Under the pieces are notes generated by a model. That model worked only from the letters and a program-made list of their open reading frames with translations, had not been told where the DNA came from and searched no databases. 33,830 nucleotides of DNA from Clostridium sp. N3C (GTDB taxonomy: Bacteria; Bacillota; Clostridia; Clostridiales; Clostridiaceae), in contig NZ_FMJL01000042.1 in the NCBI RefSeq assembly GCF_900095445.1, positions 1-33,830 on the forward strand. Reading direction: 5' to 3'. Positions 16,327 through 25,496 of this stretch are shown one piece after another. Numbering within the stretch: position 1 is the first letter of the stretch; the number at the start of each line of letters is the position of its first letter. The translations under genes were made by a program, and so were the position numbers.

Positions 16327-17487
16327 TTAATCAAGCTTTAAATCCTTAAGCTTATCACCAAACAATTCAGCTAAGGTTGCTCCTGTATCTTCAGAATTAT
16401 ATTTAGAGTAGTCCTCTTGAGGTTTAGCTATAGCATCCTTTATGCTTAGGGATATTTTTGACTTTTCGTTATCTATATCTAGAATCTTAACTTTTACAGT
16501 GTCTCCAACCTTTAATACATCTGAAGGTTTTGTAATTCTTTCTTCTGATATTTCAGATATATGAACAAGTCCTTCTACTCCTGCTTCTAATTCAACGAAG
16601 GCGCCAAAGTCTACCACACGCACAACTTTACCTTCTACTATGCTTCCTATAGCAAATTTGTCTGTTACAGTGTTCCAAGGATTTTCATCCTTATCCTTTA
16701 GGGCAAGAGATATTCTATTATTGGCCTTATCAAAGTCTAGTACATATACCTCAACGTCATCGCCAACGGATACTACATCTGCAGGATTAACAACCCTTTT
16801 CCAGGATAGATCATTGTTATGGATAAGTCCTTCTACGCCACCGAGATCTACGAAGGCTCCAAAACGTGCAAGTCTTGTAACTTTACCCTTTCTCTTTTCA
16901 CCTTTTTTTAGAGAAGCCCAAAGCTTAGCCTTCTTTTCTTCTGCTTCCTTTAGTTCCAATTCCTTTCTGGATAGGATGATCTTCTTTTTATCCTTATCCA
17001 ACTCTACTATAGCTACCTCCATAGTTTTTCCAACTAGGCTGTTTAAATCTTCTACTCGGTGAAGAGATGCCATTGATGCTGGCATGAAAGCTCTAACACC
17101 TTTTATATCTGCAGTTACACCACCCTTAACTACTGCATTTATTGTTACTTCTATTGTTTTATCTGCCTTTTTTACTTCCTCTAGCTCATCCCAAAGGTGA
17201 ACTGCATCGGCACGTTTCTTTGATAAAGCTACATTTCCTTCTCCGTCATTAACTTTCAAAACATAAACTAGTATTTCATCATCAACTTTAACTATATCCT
17301 TTGGGTTAACCTTAGGGTCTGATGAAAGTTCTTCTTTTGAAATAATGCCGTCTGTCATATAGCCTATATTAACAAGGACTTCATCATCTTTAACAGATAG
17401 AACCTTACCCTTCAATATATCTCCAGGATGAATAACCTTTATGGAATCATCTAATTCTTTTATTAAATCCTGCATACTGTTTTCCAT
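16327..17487 (-). CDS. S1 RNA-binding domain protein, 30S ribosomal protein S1-like
   Basis: Four S1 (OB-fold) repeats fill the 386 residues, at about 17-90, 104-175, 190-262 and 275-350. The last two are the most canonical (GKVTRLARFGAFVDLGGVEGLIHNNDLS and GKVVRVVDFGAFVELEAGVEGLVHISEIS). The C-terminal tail is acidic. This is the short Firmicute form (YpfD-like) rather than the six-domain S1 of E. coli; it binds single-stranded RNA, and an essential role as S1 in Firmicutes is doubtful. In many Clostridia it sits beside or is fused to ispH; here it stands alone. The ATG follows AAGGAG by 10 nt. A TATAAT (minus, 17535-17530) about 43 nt upstream is a likely -10, and an inverted repeat ACTACAA/TTGTAGT near 17545-17569 lies behind it. 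Confidence 0.88.
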   Translation of the reverse strand: MENSMQDLIKELDDSIKVIHPGDILKGKVLSVKDDEVLVNIGYMTDGIISKEELSSDPKVNPKDIVKVDDEILVYVLKVNDGEGNVALSKKRADAVHLWDELEEVKKADKTIEVTINAVVKGGVTADIKGVRAFMPASMASLHRVEDLNSLVGKTMEVAIVELDKDKKKIILSRKELELKEAEEKKAKLWASLKKGEKRKGKVTRLARFGAFVDLGGVEGLIHNNDLSWKRVVNPADVVSVGDDVEVYVLDFDKANNRISLALKDKDENPWNTVTDKFAIGSIVEGKVVRVVDFGAFVELEAGVEGLVHISEISEERITKPSDVLKVGDTVKVKILDIDNEKSKISLSIKDAIAKPQEDYSKYNSEDTGATLAELFGDKLKDLKLD

Positions 17488-17672
17488 CGTTCAATCTCTC
17501 CTTCTTAGTAAAAAATACATCATGAGTATATTATATCAAAATGACTACAATAAAATAACCCTTTTGTAGTGGTTAAATGTTTTTAATAAAAATATAGATT
17601 CTAATTTACTTTATACTTGATGTTATTACCAATATATAGTATATTTAGTAATATATACGTGCATGATGGCCT

Positions 17673-17701
17673 TTGACATTTACAGAACATAAAATTACCA
17701 T
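17673..17701 (+). promoter_or_regulatory. Candidate promoter of the epimerase gene
   Basis: A perfect TTGACA (17673-17678) is followed after 17 nt by TACCAT (17696-17701), a four-of-six -10. The implied leader is about 75 nt. Confidence 0.5.
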
Positions 17702-17781
17702 AAGGATTTTTTCAAATCATTAAATTGGATCTTAAATAGACATTACAGCCCTATATAGGAGAAACAGGTAGGTGGATTAAA

Positions 17782-18735
17782 ATGAGAGTACTAGTAACTG
17801 GAGGCTGTGGTTTTATAGGGTCAAGCATTGTAGAGGAACTTATAAAAGGTGGTCATGAAGTTACTGTAATTGATAATTTAAGTAGTGGAAGCAGAGAAAA
17901 TCTAGATCCAAGAGCACATCTATTTGTTGCAGACATAAGATCTACAGATATGGATGATATTTTTAGAATAACAAGACCACAAATAGTTTATCACCAGGCA
18001 GGTCAAGCAGATCTGGAAAATTCCATCGATTATCCTGAATTTGATGCTGATGTCAACATAACGGGAACCTTAAGGATTTTAAAATGCTGCAAAGATTATG
18101 CCGTTAGGAAAATAATATTTGCTTCTTCTGCTGCGGTTTATGGACAACCACGCCATTTAAGCGTAAATGAACTTCATACTACATCACCTATAACCTTCTA
18201 TGGAATTTCAAAATATACAGCAGAAAGATATATTGAAAGTTTTTGTCCTATGTACAATATTGAATATACAATTCTAAGATACTCAAATGTGTATGGTGAA
18301 AGGCAGGGGACTAGAGGAGAAGGGTCAATTATATCTATATTTTTAAAGAATATGCTTGCAAATAAAGTTATAAATATCTATGGTGATGGAGAGCAAACCG
18401 CAGATTTTATATATGTGAAAGATGTGGCAAAAGCCAATATTTCAGTTCTTCATGATGGTAATGGACAAATATTTAATATAAGTACTAATACAGCAGCTTC
18501 TATAAATGAGTTGTACAAGTTTATAAAGAGTTATACTAATTACCAAAAGGAACCTATATATTGTCCTAAAAGACAGGATCACATAGAGCATATCTATTTA
18601 GATAATTCAAAAGCTATGAAGCTATTAGATTGGCAGCCGGAATATACCCTTGAAGAAGGCTTGAAAGAAACAATAGTAAATTACGTTGGGGGAAGCCAGT
18701 ACTATGCATGTTGTACAGGATATGAAAAAAAGTAA
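17782..18735 (+). CDS. NAD-dependent nucleotide-sugar epimerase (extended SDR, UDP-glucose 4-epimerase type)
   Basis: A 317-residue extended short-chain dehydrogenase. The Rossmann NAD site GGCGFIGS lies at residues 7-14; the FASSAAVYG strand carries the catalytic Ser; Tyr140 and Lys144 form the YxxxK pair (YGISK); RYSNVYGERQ and DGEQTADFIYVKDVA are conserved substrate-domain blocks. The family interconverts UDP-sugars (glucose/galactose or their N-acetyl forms), supplying cell-surface polysaccharide. The chemistry is near certain, but the exact sugar cannot be read from sequence. The gene is monocistronic with its own promoter and terminator. The C-terminus ends in an unusual Cys/Tyr-rich QYYACCTGYEKK tail. 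Confidence 0.88.
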   Translation: MRVLVTGGCGFIGSSIVEELIKGGHEVTVIDNLSSGSRENLDPRAHLFVADIRSTDMDDIFRITRPQIVYHQAGQADLENSIDYPEFDADVNITGTLRILKCCKDYAVRKIIFASSAAVYGQPRHLSVNELHTTSPITFYGISKYTAERYIESFCPMYNIEYTILRYSNVYGERQGTRGEGSIISIFLKNMLANKVINIYGDGEQTADFIYVKDVAKANISVLHDGNGQIFNISTNTAASINELYKFIKSYTNYQKEPIYCPKRQDHIEHIYLDNSKAMKLLDWQPEYTLEEGLKETIVNYVGGSQYYACCTGYEKK

Positions 18736-18831
18736 GGGCTTTGCCGTAATCTTCCAGTAGCATAAGTGGAAGAGTTTAAAAATGGCTAGGATAAAGAAAG
18801 CTAATAGCTGTGTTATACATATTAGGAAAAT

Positions 18832-18864
18832 AGTTGCTGGGTAAAAAACCAACAACTGTTTTTT
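18832..18864 (+). terminator. Terminator of the epimerase gene
   Basis: AGTTG (18832-18836) pairs with CAACT (18853-18857), continued inward by TGG/CCA after one mismatch, and is followed by GTTTTTT. It lies about 100 nt after the stop codon. Confidence 0.6.
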
Positions 18865-18920
18865 ATATAAAATGAAAGACGCTGATTAGTAAGAGAAAAT
18901 CATATTTCCATCTATTAGAG

Positions 18921-19667
18921 CTACTTTTTTGATCTTAGCCATTGGTTTGTTGTGCTGTCATCAAAGTAGAATAGGGCACCATTGGTTGGATCTGAACCTT
19001 GGAGAGCTTCTTTTGCTGCTTGGAGGTCTGTAGAAGAAGCGGTTTTGTTAATGTGACCATTAACTACTGGGGTAAATTGATAGTAGCCTCCAGATTTTTC
19101 ATAGATAACCCCATTTATAGTGTTTGCAAAAAGAGGACTTTGAACTCTATTAATTACTACAGCAGCAACGGCAACTTTAGCTTTATAAGATTGATTTTCC
19201 GCTTCTGCTCTAACTAATCTTGCTAATAAGTCCAGTTTTGAAGCAGTATATGAAATAACTGCAGGTTTAGTAGTTGTAGTAGGAGCTTCAGTCTTTGGTG
19301 TAGAGCTTGTACTACCATTAGGCATAAGAAGCTGTTGACCAGGATAAATAATATCATCCCATTCAGCGCTTGCCTTTCTTATAGCATCTATATTAACACC
19401 ATATTTTCTTGAAATACTATATAAGGTTTCTCCGCTTTTCACAGTATGATAAGTGCCAGGAACTGTTAACTTTTGGCCGGGATAAATGGTAGAACCACTA
19501 ATATTGCTATTAGAAGCTATAGTTGTATAGCTTGTCCCAAATAAACGACCTAAGGAATAAAGGGTGTCCCCCTTAACAACGGTATAAGTAGCGGCATGGG
19601 CTACTTGTGTAGATAGTATAGAAAAAGTAATACTTAATAATACAGTCCTTATTTTGTTGAATTTCAT
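18921..19667 (-). CDS. Secreted LysM / SleB-type cell-wall hydrolase, apparently frameshifted at the 3' end
   Basis: This exported 248-residue protein has a signal peptide (residues 1-26, AHA cleavage site), two LysM peptidoglycan-binding modules (about 27-70 and 72-115), a Thr/Pro linker, and a Hydrolase_2/SleB domain from about residue 147. The likely catalytic Glu is in LVRAEAENQ (Glu155 or Glu157), and GALFYFDDSTTNQWLRS is conserved. Relatives cleave glycan strands in spore cortex or vegetative wall. The domain stops early, at SKK, where the family usually continues with a strand ending IGNHxF. A one-base shift in the A6 run (18925-18930) restores VALIDGNMIFSY and a stop at 18886-18888. 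So the last about 13 residues look lost by frameshift, programmed slippage or sequencing error. It is controlled by the c-di-AMP riboswitch just upstream. Confidence 0.85.
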   Translation of the reverse strand: MKFNKIRTVLLSITFSILSTQVAHAATYTVVKGDTLYSLGRLFGTSYTTIASNSNISGSTIYPGQKLTVPGTYHTVKSGETLYSISRKYGVNIDAIRKASAEWDDIIYPGQQLLMPNGSTSSTPKTEAPTTTTKPAVISYTASKLDLLARLVRAEAENQSYKAKVAVAAVVINRVQSPLFANTINGVIYEKSGGYYQFTPVVNGHINKTASSTDLQAAKEALQGSDPTNGALFYFDDSTTNQWLRSKK

Positions 19668-19687
19668 CTTTTGTTTCCTCCTTATTC

Positions 19688-19807
19688 AAGCCTCCGAGGT
19701 TAGCTGTCGGGTTAGGTAGAGGTGACCTTCCTTGTATAAAAATTTCTTCACAGATTAACCCCATATGTGATGTGTGTCCCCCGTACTCCCTTAAGAAGAT
19801 TCGGCTT
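19688..19807 (-). promoter_or_regulatory. Cyclic-di-AMP riboswitch (ydaO/yuaA class)
   Basis: On the minus strand the 5' UTR of the hydrolase gene contains the hallmarks of the ydaO motif: CCCGACAGCTAACCTCGGAGGC at its 3' end (about 19690-19711), a GGGGGACA segment, TGGGGTTAAT and AAGGTCACCTCTACC. AAGCC (19807-19803) pairs with GGCTT (19692-19688) as closing stem P1. The class binds c-di-AMP and usually switches expression off, and is common upstream of LysM and SleB-type wall hydrolases. No terminator lies between the aptamer and the gene; AAGGAGG (19682-19676) follows P1 directly, so control may be at translation or by a structure I did not see. Confidence 0.9.
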
Positions 19808-19828
19808 ATTTATTAGTTTTTAGCAAAA

Positions 19829-19869
19829 GAGAGAGGCAACTTTATTTTATGAATAAGGTTGTCTCTCTC
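19829..19869. repeat. Long hairpin upstream of the c-di-AMP riboswitch
   Basis: Arms of 18 bases (19829-19846 and 19852-19869) pair throughout, allowing G-U pairs, around a 5-nt loop. On the minus strand TTTTGC follows, giving a weak terminator form. It sits about 20 bases beyond the aptamer's 5' end, so it could block read-through into the riboswitch transcript. Confidence 0.5.
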
Positions 19870-19990
19870 CTTGCTGTAGTGATATGTTAACATAGAAGAT
19901 AGGAAGAGTCATTATAGAAAGTATGGCTTTATTGCCATCCTTTTCTATAAAAAACTTGCCTTAAGAGTGGTAAAAACGGAAGATGTAAAG

Positions 19991-20161
19991 ATGATTGATC
20001 AGAGGATAAAAATCAATAAAAGTATTAGTAATTTAAGGGTTATGCCAGATACAGATGAGTTAATAATAAATGAAGTGAGAGAAGTAAAGGGAGATACTGT
20101 TATAGTATTTGAGGCAAAAAGATATGTTGCTTTCGATACATCCCTATTTATGGGAGAATAA
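19991..20161 (+). CDS. Small hypothetical protein
   Basis: I do not recognise this frame. From the ATG at 19991 it would encode 56 mostly polar residues ending KRYVAFDTSLFMGE, with an alternating hydrophobic pattern (DTVIVFEAKRYVAF) suggesting beta strands. The frame is open further upstream: a GTG at 19967 would add eight residues, and the frame continues without a stop to 19883 but with no start. No good ribosome-binding site precedes either start, so it may be the 3' remnant of a longer gene. A second tiny frame follows at 20165 in the same register. Confidence 0.35.
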   Translation: MIDQRIKINKSISNLRVMPDTDELIINEVREVKGDTVIVFEAKRYVAFDTSLFMGE

Positions 20162-20164
20162 ATT

Positions 20165-20329
20165 GTGGAGGAAATATCAAGGAAAAGAGAAATAGTTATT
20201 GTTAATGTAAAGGAAGTTCTTCAAATAACTTATAAGTTTAAAGGTTACAGTGAAGATAGAGAGCTTTGTTTTACACAATTAGGCCATGAAAATCATGCAA
20301 ATAAAGAAATAATTTTATATGAAGAGTAG
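20165..20329 (+). CDS. Small hypothetical protein, second of a pair
   Basis: A GTG at 20165, 7 nt after GGAG (20154-20157), opens a 54-codon frame rich in charged residues (MEEISRKREIVIVNVKEV...). It begins three bases after the stop of the preceding small frame and in register with it, so the two could be translationally coupled, or be one decayed gene broken by a stop. It ends just before a strong bidirectional terminator, which suggests real transcription. No family is recognised. Confidence 0.35.
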   Translation: MEEISRKREIVIVNVKEVLQITYKFKGYSEDRELCFTQLGHENHANKEIILYEE

Positions 20330-20334
20330 CAAAT

Positions 20335-20363
20335 AAAAGCTTCAGCCCAGGCTGAAGCTTTTT
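20335..20363. terminator. Bidirectional terminator
   Basis: AAAAGCTTCAG (20335-20345) pairs with CTGAAGCTTTT (20351-20361), with GCC/GGC at the tip and A- and T-runs at both ends. It serves the small frames on the plus strand and the ABC-F gene ending at 20379 on the minus strand. Confidence 0.85.
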
Positions 20364-20378
20364 ATATTAAGCAAGAGA

Positions 20379-21986
<1,608 letters not shown>

Positions 21987-22085
21987 TCATAATATTAATA
22001 GGAAGTGTGAACTGTAATTTTTAGTCACACCTTGCTATTATAACATATATCAAGGATTAACTCATTAGTTTTATAAAATATAAGT

Positions 22086-22754
22086 TTAATATCCTCTATA
22101 CTGAAACCAAGCCTCAATTTGAGCAATAATCTCAGTTTGACCGGGCAGTATTGGAGTGGCAGAAGTGGCCAATTGGTTTAAGGTGCTAAAACGTTCCGTT
22201 GGCGATGAAGAAGTTAGCTCTATGATTCTACAAGGATATGGGGAAATCTGAGTTCTGAAGCTGTTGGATAGCTGTAAGGCTTTTTGAGAAGCATTTTTTA
22301 CAGCCAAATCCAAGGCTTCCTGATAGTAAGTAAAAGGATCTTCTACAGAAAAGTTTATGTCCTCTACTCGATTAGCTCCTCTTGAAGTGGCAGTGTCTAT
22401 TACTTCACCAATTAGACTAAAGTCTTTAATTATTACCGATAGAATATTACTAACTCTGTAACCGCTAAAAACTTGTCGGCCTTCAATATAATCGTATTGT
22501 GCTTGAATATCAAAGGAGCCAGTTCTTATATCTTGCTTAGAAATATTCATATTATAGAGGCTGTTAATTACCGCTTTTGTTTTTTCAGTATTTTCAGCTT
22601 GGGCCTTTTCTAAACTCATGTCTTCAGTTATTACCCCTATTCTTATATTAGCTTTAGTGGGATTGACACTTACAGATCCGATGCCAGTAACTTTTAATAT
22701 GCCTTCCTGAGCATTACATAAGGGAAATGGATTTTGGTAGTTATAAGTAATCAT
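22086..22754 (-). CDS. SIMPL domain (DUF541) protein
   Basis: A 222-residue protein matching the SIMPL family across most of its length: the opening strand LKVTGIGSVSVNPTKANIRIGV, followed by a helix with Asn/Lys-rich AQAENTEKTKAVINSL, then QDIRTGSFDIQAQYDY and YRVSNILSVIIKDFSLIGEVIDTA, and AVKNASQKALQLS. Many family members are exported, but no signal peptide is visible here, so this one is probably cytosolic. Molecular function is not established; relatives include oxidative-stress-linked YggE in E. coli. A modest GAAGG sits about 9-11 nt upstream of the ATG. The gene is divergent from the zinc-ribbon gene. Confidence 0.85.
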   Translation of the reverse strand: MITYNYQNPFPLCNAQEGILKVTGIGSVSVNPTKANIRIGVITEDMSLEKAQAENTEKTKAVINSLYNMNISKQDIRTGSFDIQAQYDYIEGRQVFSGYRVSNILSVIIKDFSLIGEVIDTATSRGANRVEDINFSVEDPFTYYQEALDLAVKNASQKALQLSNSFRTQISPYPCRIIELTSSSPTERFSTLNQLATSATPILPGQTEIIAQIEAWFQYRGY

Positions 22755-22845
22755 AAATATAAACCTTCATTATAATTATTGCACAATATATATTATTGCG
22801 GATACTTTATGAACTGTTACTGAAATAATCAATATAATAAATTTA

Positions 22846-22874
22846 TTGCAAAATAAAAGGCCTTATGTTATACT
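22846..22874 (+). promoter_or_regulatory. Promoter of the zinc-ribbon gene
   Basis: TTGCAA (22846-22851) and TATACT (22869-22874), each close to consensus, are 17 nt apart. The 5' leader is about 118 nt and opens with a hairpin CTTGAA/TTCAAG (22883-22898), so some leader control is possible. Confidence 0.6.
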
Positions 22875-22999
22875 GAGTTAAGCTTGAAGTTTTTCAAGTA
22901 GCAAAGATTTAAATGATCAACAACATTCCCCTTGAACTAGGAAGAAGTGTTAATCAGTTTTTAAATCTTCATTATAAAAGCAAAAGGAGGAATGTTGAG

Positions 23000-23164
23000 A
23001 TGGCAGATAAGAATTTAGTATGCAAAGATTGCGGAAAAGAATTCGTATTTACTGAAGGCGAGCAAGCTTTCTACAAGGAAAAAGGATTCGAAAATGATCC
23101 AGTAAGATGTCCTGAGTGTAGAAAAGCAAGAAAGCAACAGAACAACAGAGGATTCAGAAGATAA
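23000..23164 (+). CDS. Small CxxC zinc-ribbon protein
   Basis: A 54-residue basic protein with two CxxC pairs (CKDCGKEF and CPECRKARKQ) that make one zinc ribbon, separated by an aromatic/acidic segment (FTEGEQAFYKEKGFENDPVRC). This matches the probable zinc-ribbon family (zf-trcl) common as tiny proteins in Clostridia, with a nucleic-acid-binding role assumed but not shown. The Arg/Gln/Asn-rich tail suits RNA or DNA contact. A longer reading from 22913 would cross the ribosome-binding site; AAAGGAGG (22983-22990) lies 9 nt before the ATG at 23000, which is therefore chosen. The transcript ends at the terminator just after the gene. Confidence 0.85.
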   Translation: MADKNLVCKDCGKEFVFTEGEQAFYKEKGFENDPVRCPECRKARKQQNNRGFRR

Positions 23165-23181
23165 TTAAAGAGTGAATGACA

Positions 23182-23229
23182 AAGGGTGTCACAAAACTAC
23201 TCAATGAGCAGTTTGTGACACCTTTTTTT
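23182..23229 (+). terminator. Terminator of the zinc-ribbon gene
   Basis: A long stem, GGTGTCACAAA (from 23184) with TTTGTGACACC (to 23222) and CTC/GAG at the tip, is followed by TTTTTTT. It is a strong intrinsic terminator 18 nt after the stop codon. Confidence 0.9.
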
Positions 23230-23332
23230 ATAATCATGTTGAAATAAATCTCAATTCAGTTTAAAATCAACATATAGAACAATTTTTAATTATATTAATT
23301 TATTATTTAAAAGGGGTGTAAATTTTAGAAAT

Positions 23333-25342
23333 ATGGCGAATAAAGTTAAAATTAATCGATCTTCTCTAAAAAGACAATTAATAATGCTGTTATTAACATC
23401 TACTTTTCTACCTTTCATATTAGTAATCATAGCTGACTTTTGGTCACTAGAAGTTTATTTAAAAAAAGATTTAAAAAACATTATTTTGGATAATGTTTAT
23501 AGAGTATCTGATGTGATGGACAATATCTATTCTACAAGTATAGATTACGTAAACATACTATCAAGTGACCCTAATGCAGAAAGTTTCAATAAAGGTTTAG
23601 ATAGTAGCTTATTGAAAGAAACTCTAGATAGGTTTGAAAGCTCAAATGACAATATAAGTGATGTCTTTATAGGAAATACAAATAAAGAATTTATAGTTTC
23701 TCCTACTCAGGAGATTCCAAGAGGATTTGATCCTACAAGTTGTGACTGGTACAAGCTAGCCGTAGAAAATGATGGACAAGTAGTTGTCAGTGAACCTTAC
23801 AAATCAAATGGTCAAAATGTAGATTATGTTATAACTTTTTCAAAAACTGTAAAAGATGATGTCGGTGAACTTGTAGGTGTTATAGGAATAGATGTACCTT
23901 TAACTAAATTAAATAGCTTATTAGAATCAATTAAGCTTGGGGAAAGTGGCTATCTTATAGTAGTAGATAATAATTATAATATTATTGGACATACTGATAA
24001 AAGTATGCTTGGTAAAAACAAAAATGATTTAACTTGGTTAAAAGAAATTGCAGAGCAGGATAATAATGAGCTTGTTTTAAAAATTGACAAGGTTAAATAT
24101 ATGGGATTAAAAAATACCGATGATACAACTGGTATAACTATAATTGGATTAATGCCTTATACAGAAGTAACCAATAAACTATGGGACGCATTAACCGCTC
24201 CTATTATAATAATAGTTTTATCTATCATTTTATTTTTCATTATATCAACTATACTTGTAAGAAGATTATTAGTACCTATAAAGGAGCTTGTTTCAGTACT
24301 GCGCAATGTATGTAAAGGTGACTTTTCTCAAAAACCTAAATCACACAAACATTCTAGTAAAGAAATTGATCTTATCAGTACTTCCGTTAGTTCTATGATA
24401 GATGATATGGTAGCAATGCTTAAGAATATAAAAAGTACTTCAAAATCTGTTCAAGAATCTTCTGAGTTATTATATACTATTACTCAAAATTCCAGTGCCG
24501 TTGGAGAGGAAGTGGCTAGAGCAGTACAACAAATAGCTTCTGGTTCAACGGAGCAAGCGGCTTCCTTAAATGATGGTACTAATTTATCAGAGGAGCTTGG
24601 AAGAGAGGTTGAAGATGCCATATTAGTAGCATCGGAAATGATAAATGCTACAAAGGATGTAAAAGATAATACAGAAATAGGTCGAGACTGTATTGCTGAA
24701 TTAAAGAAAACCTATAGTGAAAATAACAATGCAAATAAAGTAGCTCTAGAAATGTCAGAAAACCTAGTTAGCAAATCTAACGAAATAAGCAATATTACAA
24801 ATGTTATAAAGACTATAACAGAGCAAACTAACTTATTAGCCTTAAATGCAAGTATAGAAGCAGCAAGGGCTGGTGAATTTGGAAAAGGTTTCGCAGTAGT
24901 AGCGGAAGAGATTAGAAAACTAGCAGAACAATCTACTAAGGCTACAGAAGAAATCTCAAAGGTAATTGAGCATATTCATTCAAGTATATTAAATCTTCAA
25001 CAACGTATTAATTACAGCTTTGAACTTAATGAAAAAACCGGAAAGAATATAGAAAGTACCAGTGAAGGCTTTAATAACATTGAAAAATCTATGAATTTAC
25101 TTCAGCAGAATGTAAATAAAGTAACAGAAGCTTTAAGAAATATTCAAAATCACAAAGACCAAGTTTTATTAACGCTAAGTAATGTATCTGCGGTAGCCCA
25201 AGAAAGTGCAGCAACTACTGAAGAGGTCAGTGCTTCTACTGAAGAGCAGGCTGCAGGCTTACAGGAGATAGTAATTGCTTGCGAAGAACTAAATAATCTA
25301 TCCTCTTCCTTAGAGGAAGTACTTAAAAAGTTCATATTATAG
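23333..25342 (+). CDS. Methyl-accepting chemotaxis protein with double-Cache-type sensor
   Basis: A 669-residue transmembrane chemoreceptor. Membrane segment 1 (about 14-36) and segment 2 (about 288-310) bracket an extracellular domain of about 250 residues with dCache_1 character ([43 protein letters not shown]), a fold that typically senses amino acids or other small molecules. A HAMP linker (about 311-365) leads to the signalling domain, whose hairpin tip is [39 protein letters not shown], the CheA/CheW contact. The Ala/Glu-rich [17 protein letters not shown] near the end is a methylation-helix-type segment. The ATG has a poor ribosome-binding site: GGGGTG lies 14 nt away. The gene stands alone; no che genes are in view. 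Ligand unknown. Confidence 0.92.
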   Translation: MANKVKINRSSLKRQLIMLLLTSTFLPFILVIIADFWSLEVYLKKDLKNIILDNVYRVSDVMDNIYSTSIDYVNILSSDPNAESFNKGLDSSLLKETLDRFESSNDNISDVFIGNTNKEFIVSPTQEIPRGFDPTSCDWYKLAVENDGQVVVSEPYKSNGQNVDYVITFSKTVKDDVGELVGVIGIDVPLTKLNSLLESIKLGESGYLIVVDNNYNIIGHTDKSMLGKNKNDLTWLKEIAEQDNNELVLKIDKVKYMGLKNTDDTTGITIIGLMPYTEVTNKLWDALTAPIIIIVLSIILFFIISTILVRRLLVPIKELVSVLRNVCKGDFSQKPKSHKHSSKEIDLISTSVSSMIDDMVAMLKNIKSTSKSVQESSELLYTITQNSSAVGEEVARAVQQIASGSTEQAASLNDGTNLSEELGREVEDAILVASEMINATKDVKDNTEIGRDCIAELKKTYSENNNANKVALEMSENLVSKSNEISNITNVIKTITEQTNLLALNASIEAARAGEFGKGFAVVAEEIRKLAEQSTKATEEISKVIEHIHSSILNLQQRINYSFELNEKTGKNIESTSEGFNNIEKSMNLLQQNVNKVTEALRNIQNHKDQVLLTLSNVSAVAQESAATTEEVSASTEEQAAGLQEIVIACEELNNLSSSLEEVLKKFIL

Positions 25343-25352
25343 ATAGTTTAAA

Positions 25353-25395
25353 GTGGGATGGCAAAATTACATAGTAGTAGTTTTGCCACCTTTTG
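25353..25395 (+). terminator. Terminator of the chemoreceptor gene
   Basis: GGCAAAA (25360-25366) pairs with TTTTGCC (25381-25387), with imperfect GTGG/CCAC continuation, followed by TTTTGCTTT. It begins about 10 nt after the stop codon. Confidence 0.65.
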
Positions 25396-25496
25396 CTTTA
25401 TAGCAAATTATAAATATAAATTTCGAATATATGTTAGAATGGTAAAGATAGAATATAGTACACATTGGTTATTGATTAGCAGAAAGGATTGAGTAG

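Noticed and set aside
16640..17062. 140-codon plus-strand frame inside the S1-domain gene
   Set aside because: Ser/Phe/Leu-rich translation typical of the reverse of acidic and Lys-rich S1 repeats; no ribosome-binding site.
22913..22999. N-terminal extension of the zinc-ribbon protein
   Set aside because: It would place AAAGGAGG within coding sequence; the ATG at 23000 gives the compact family form.
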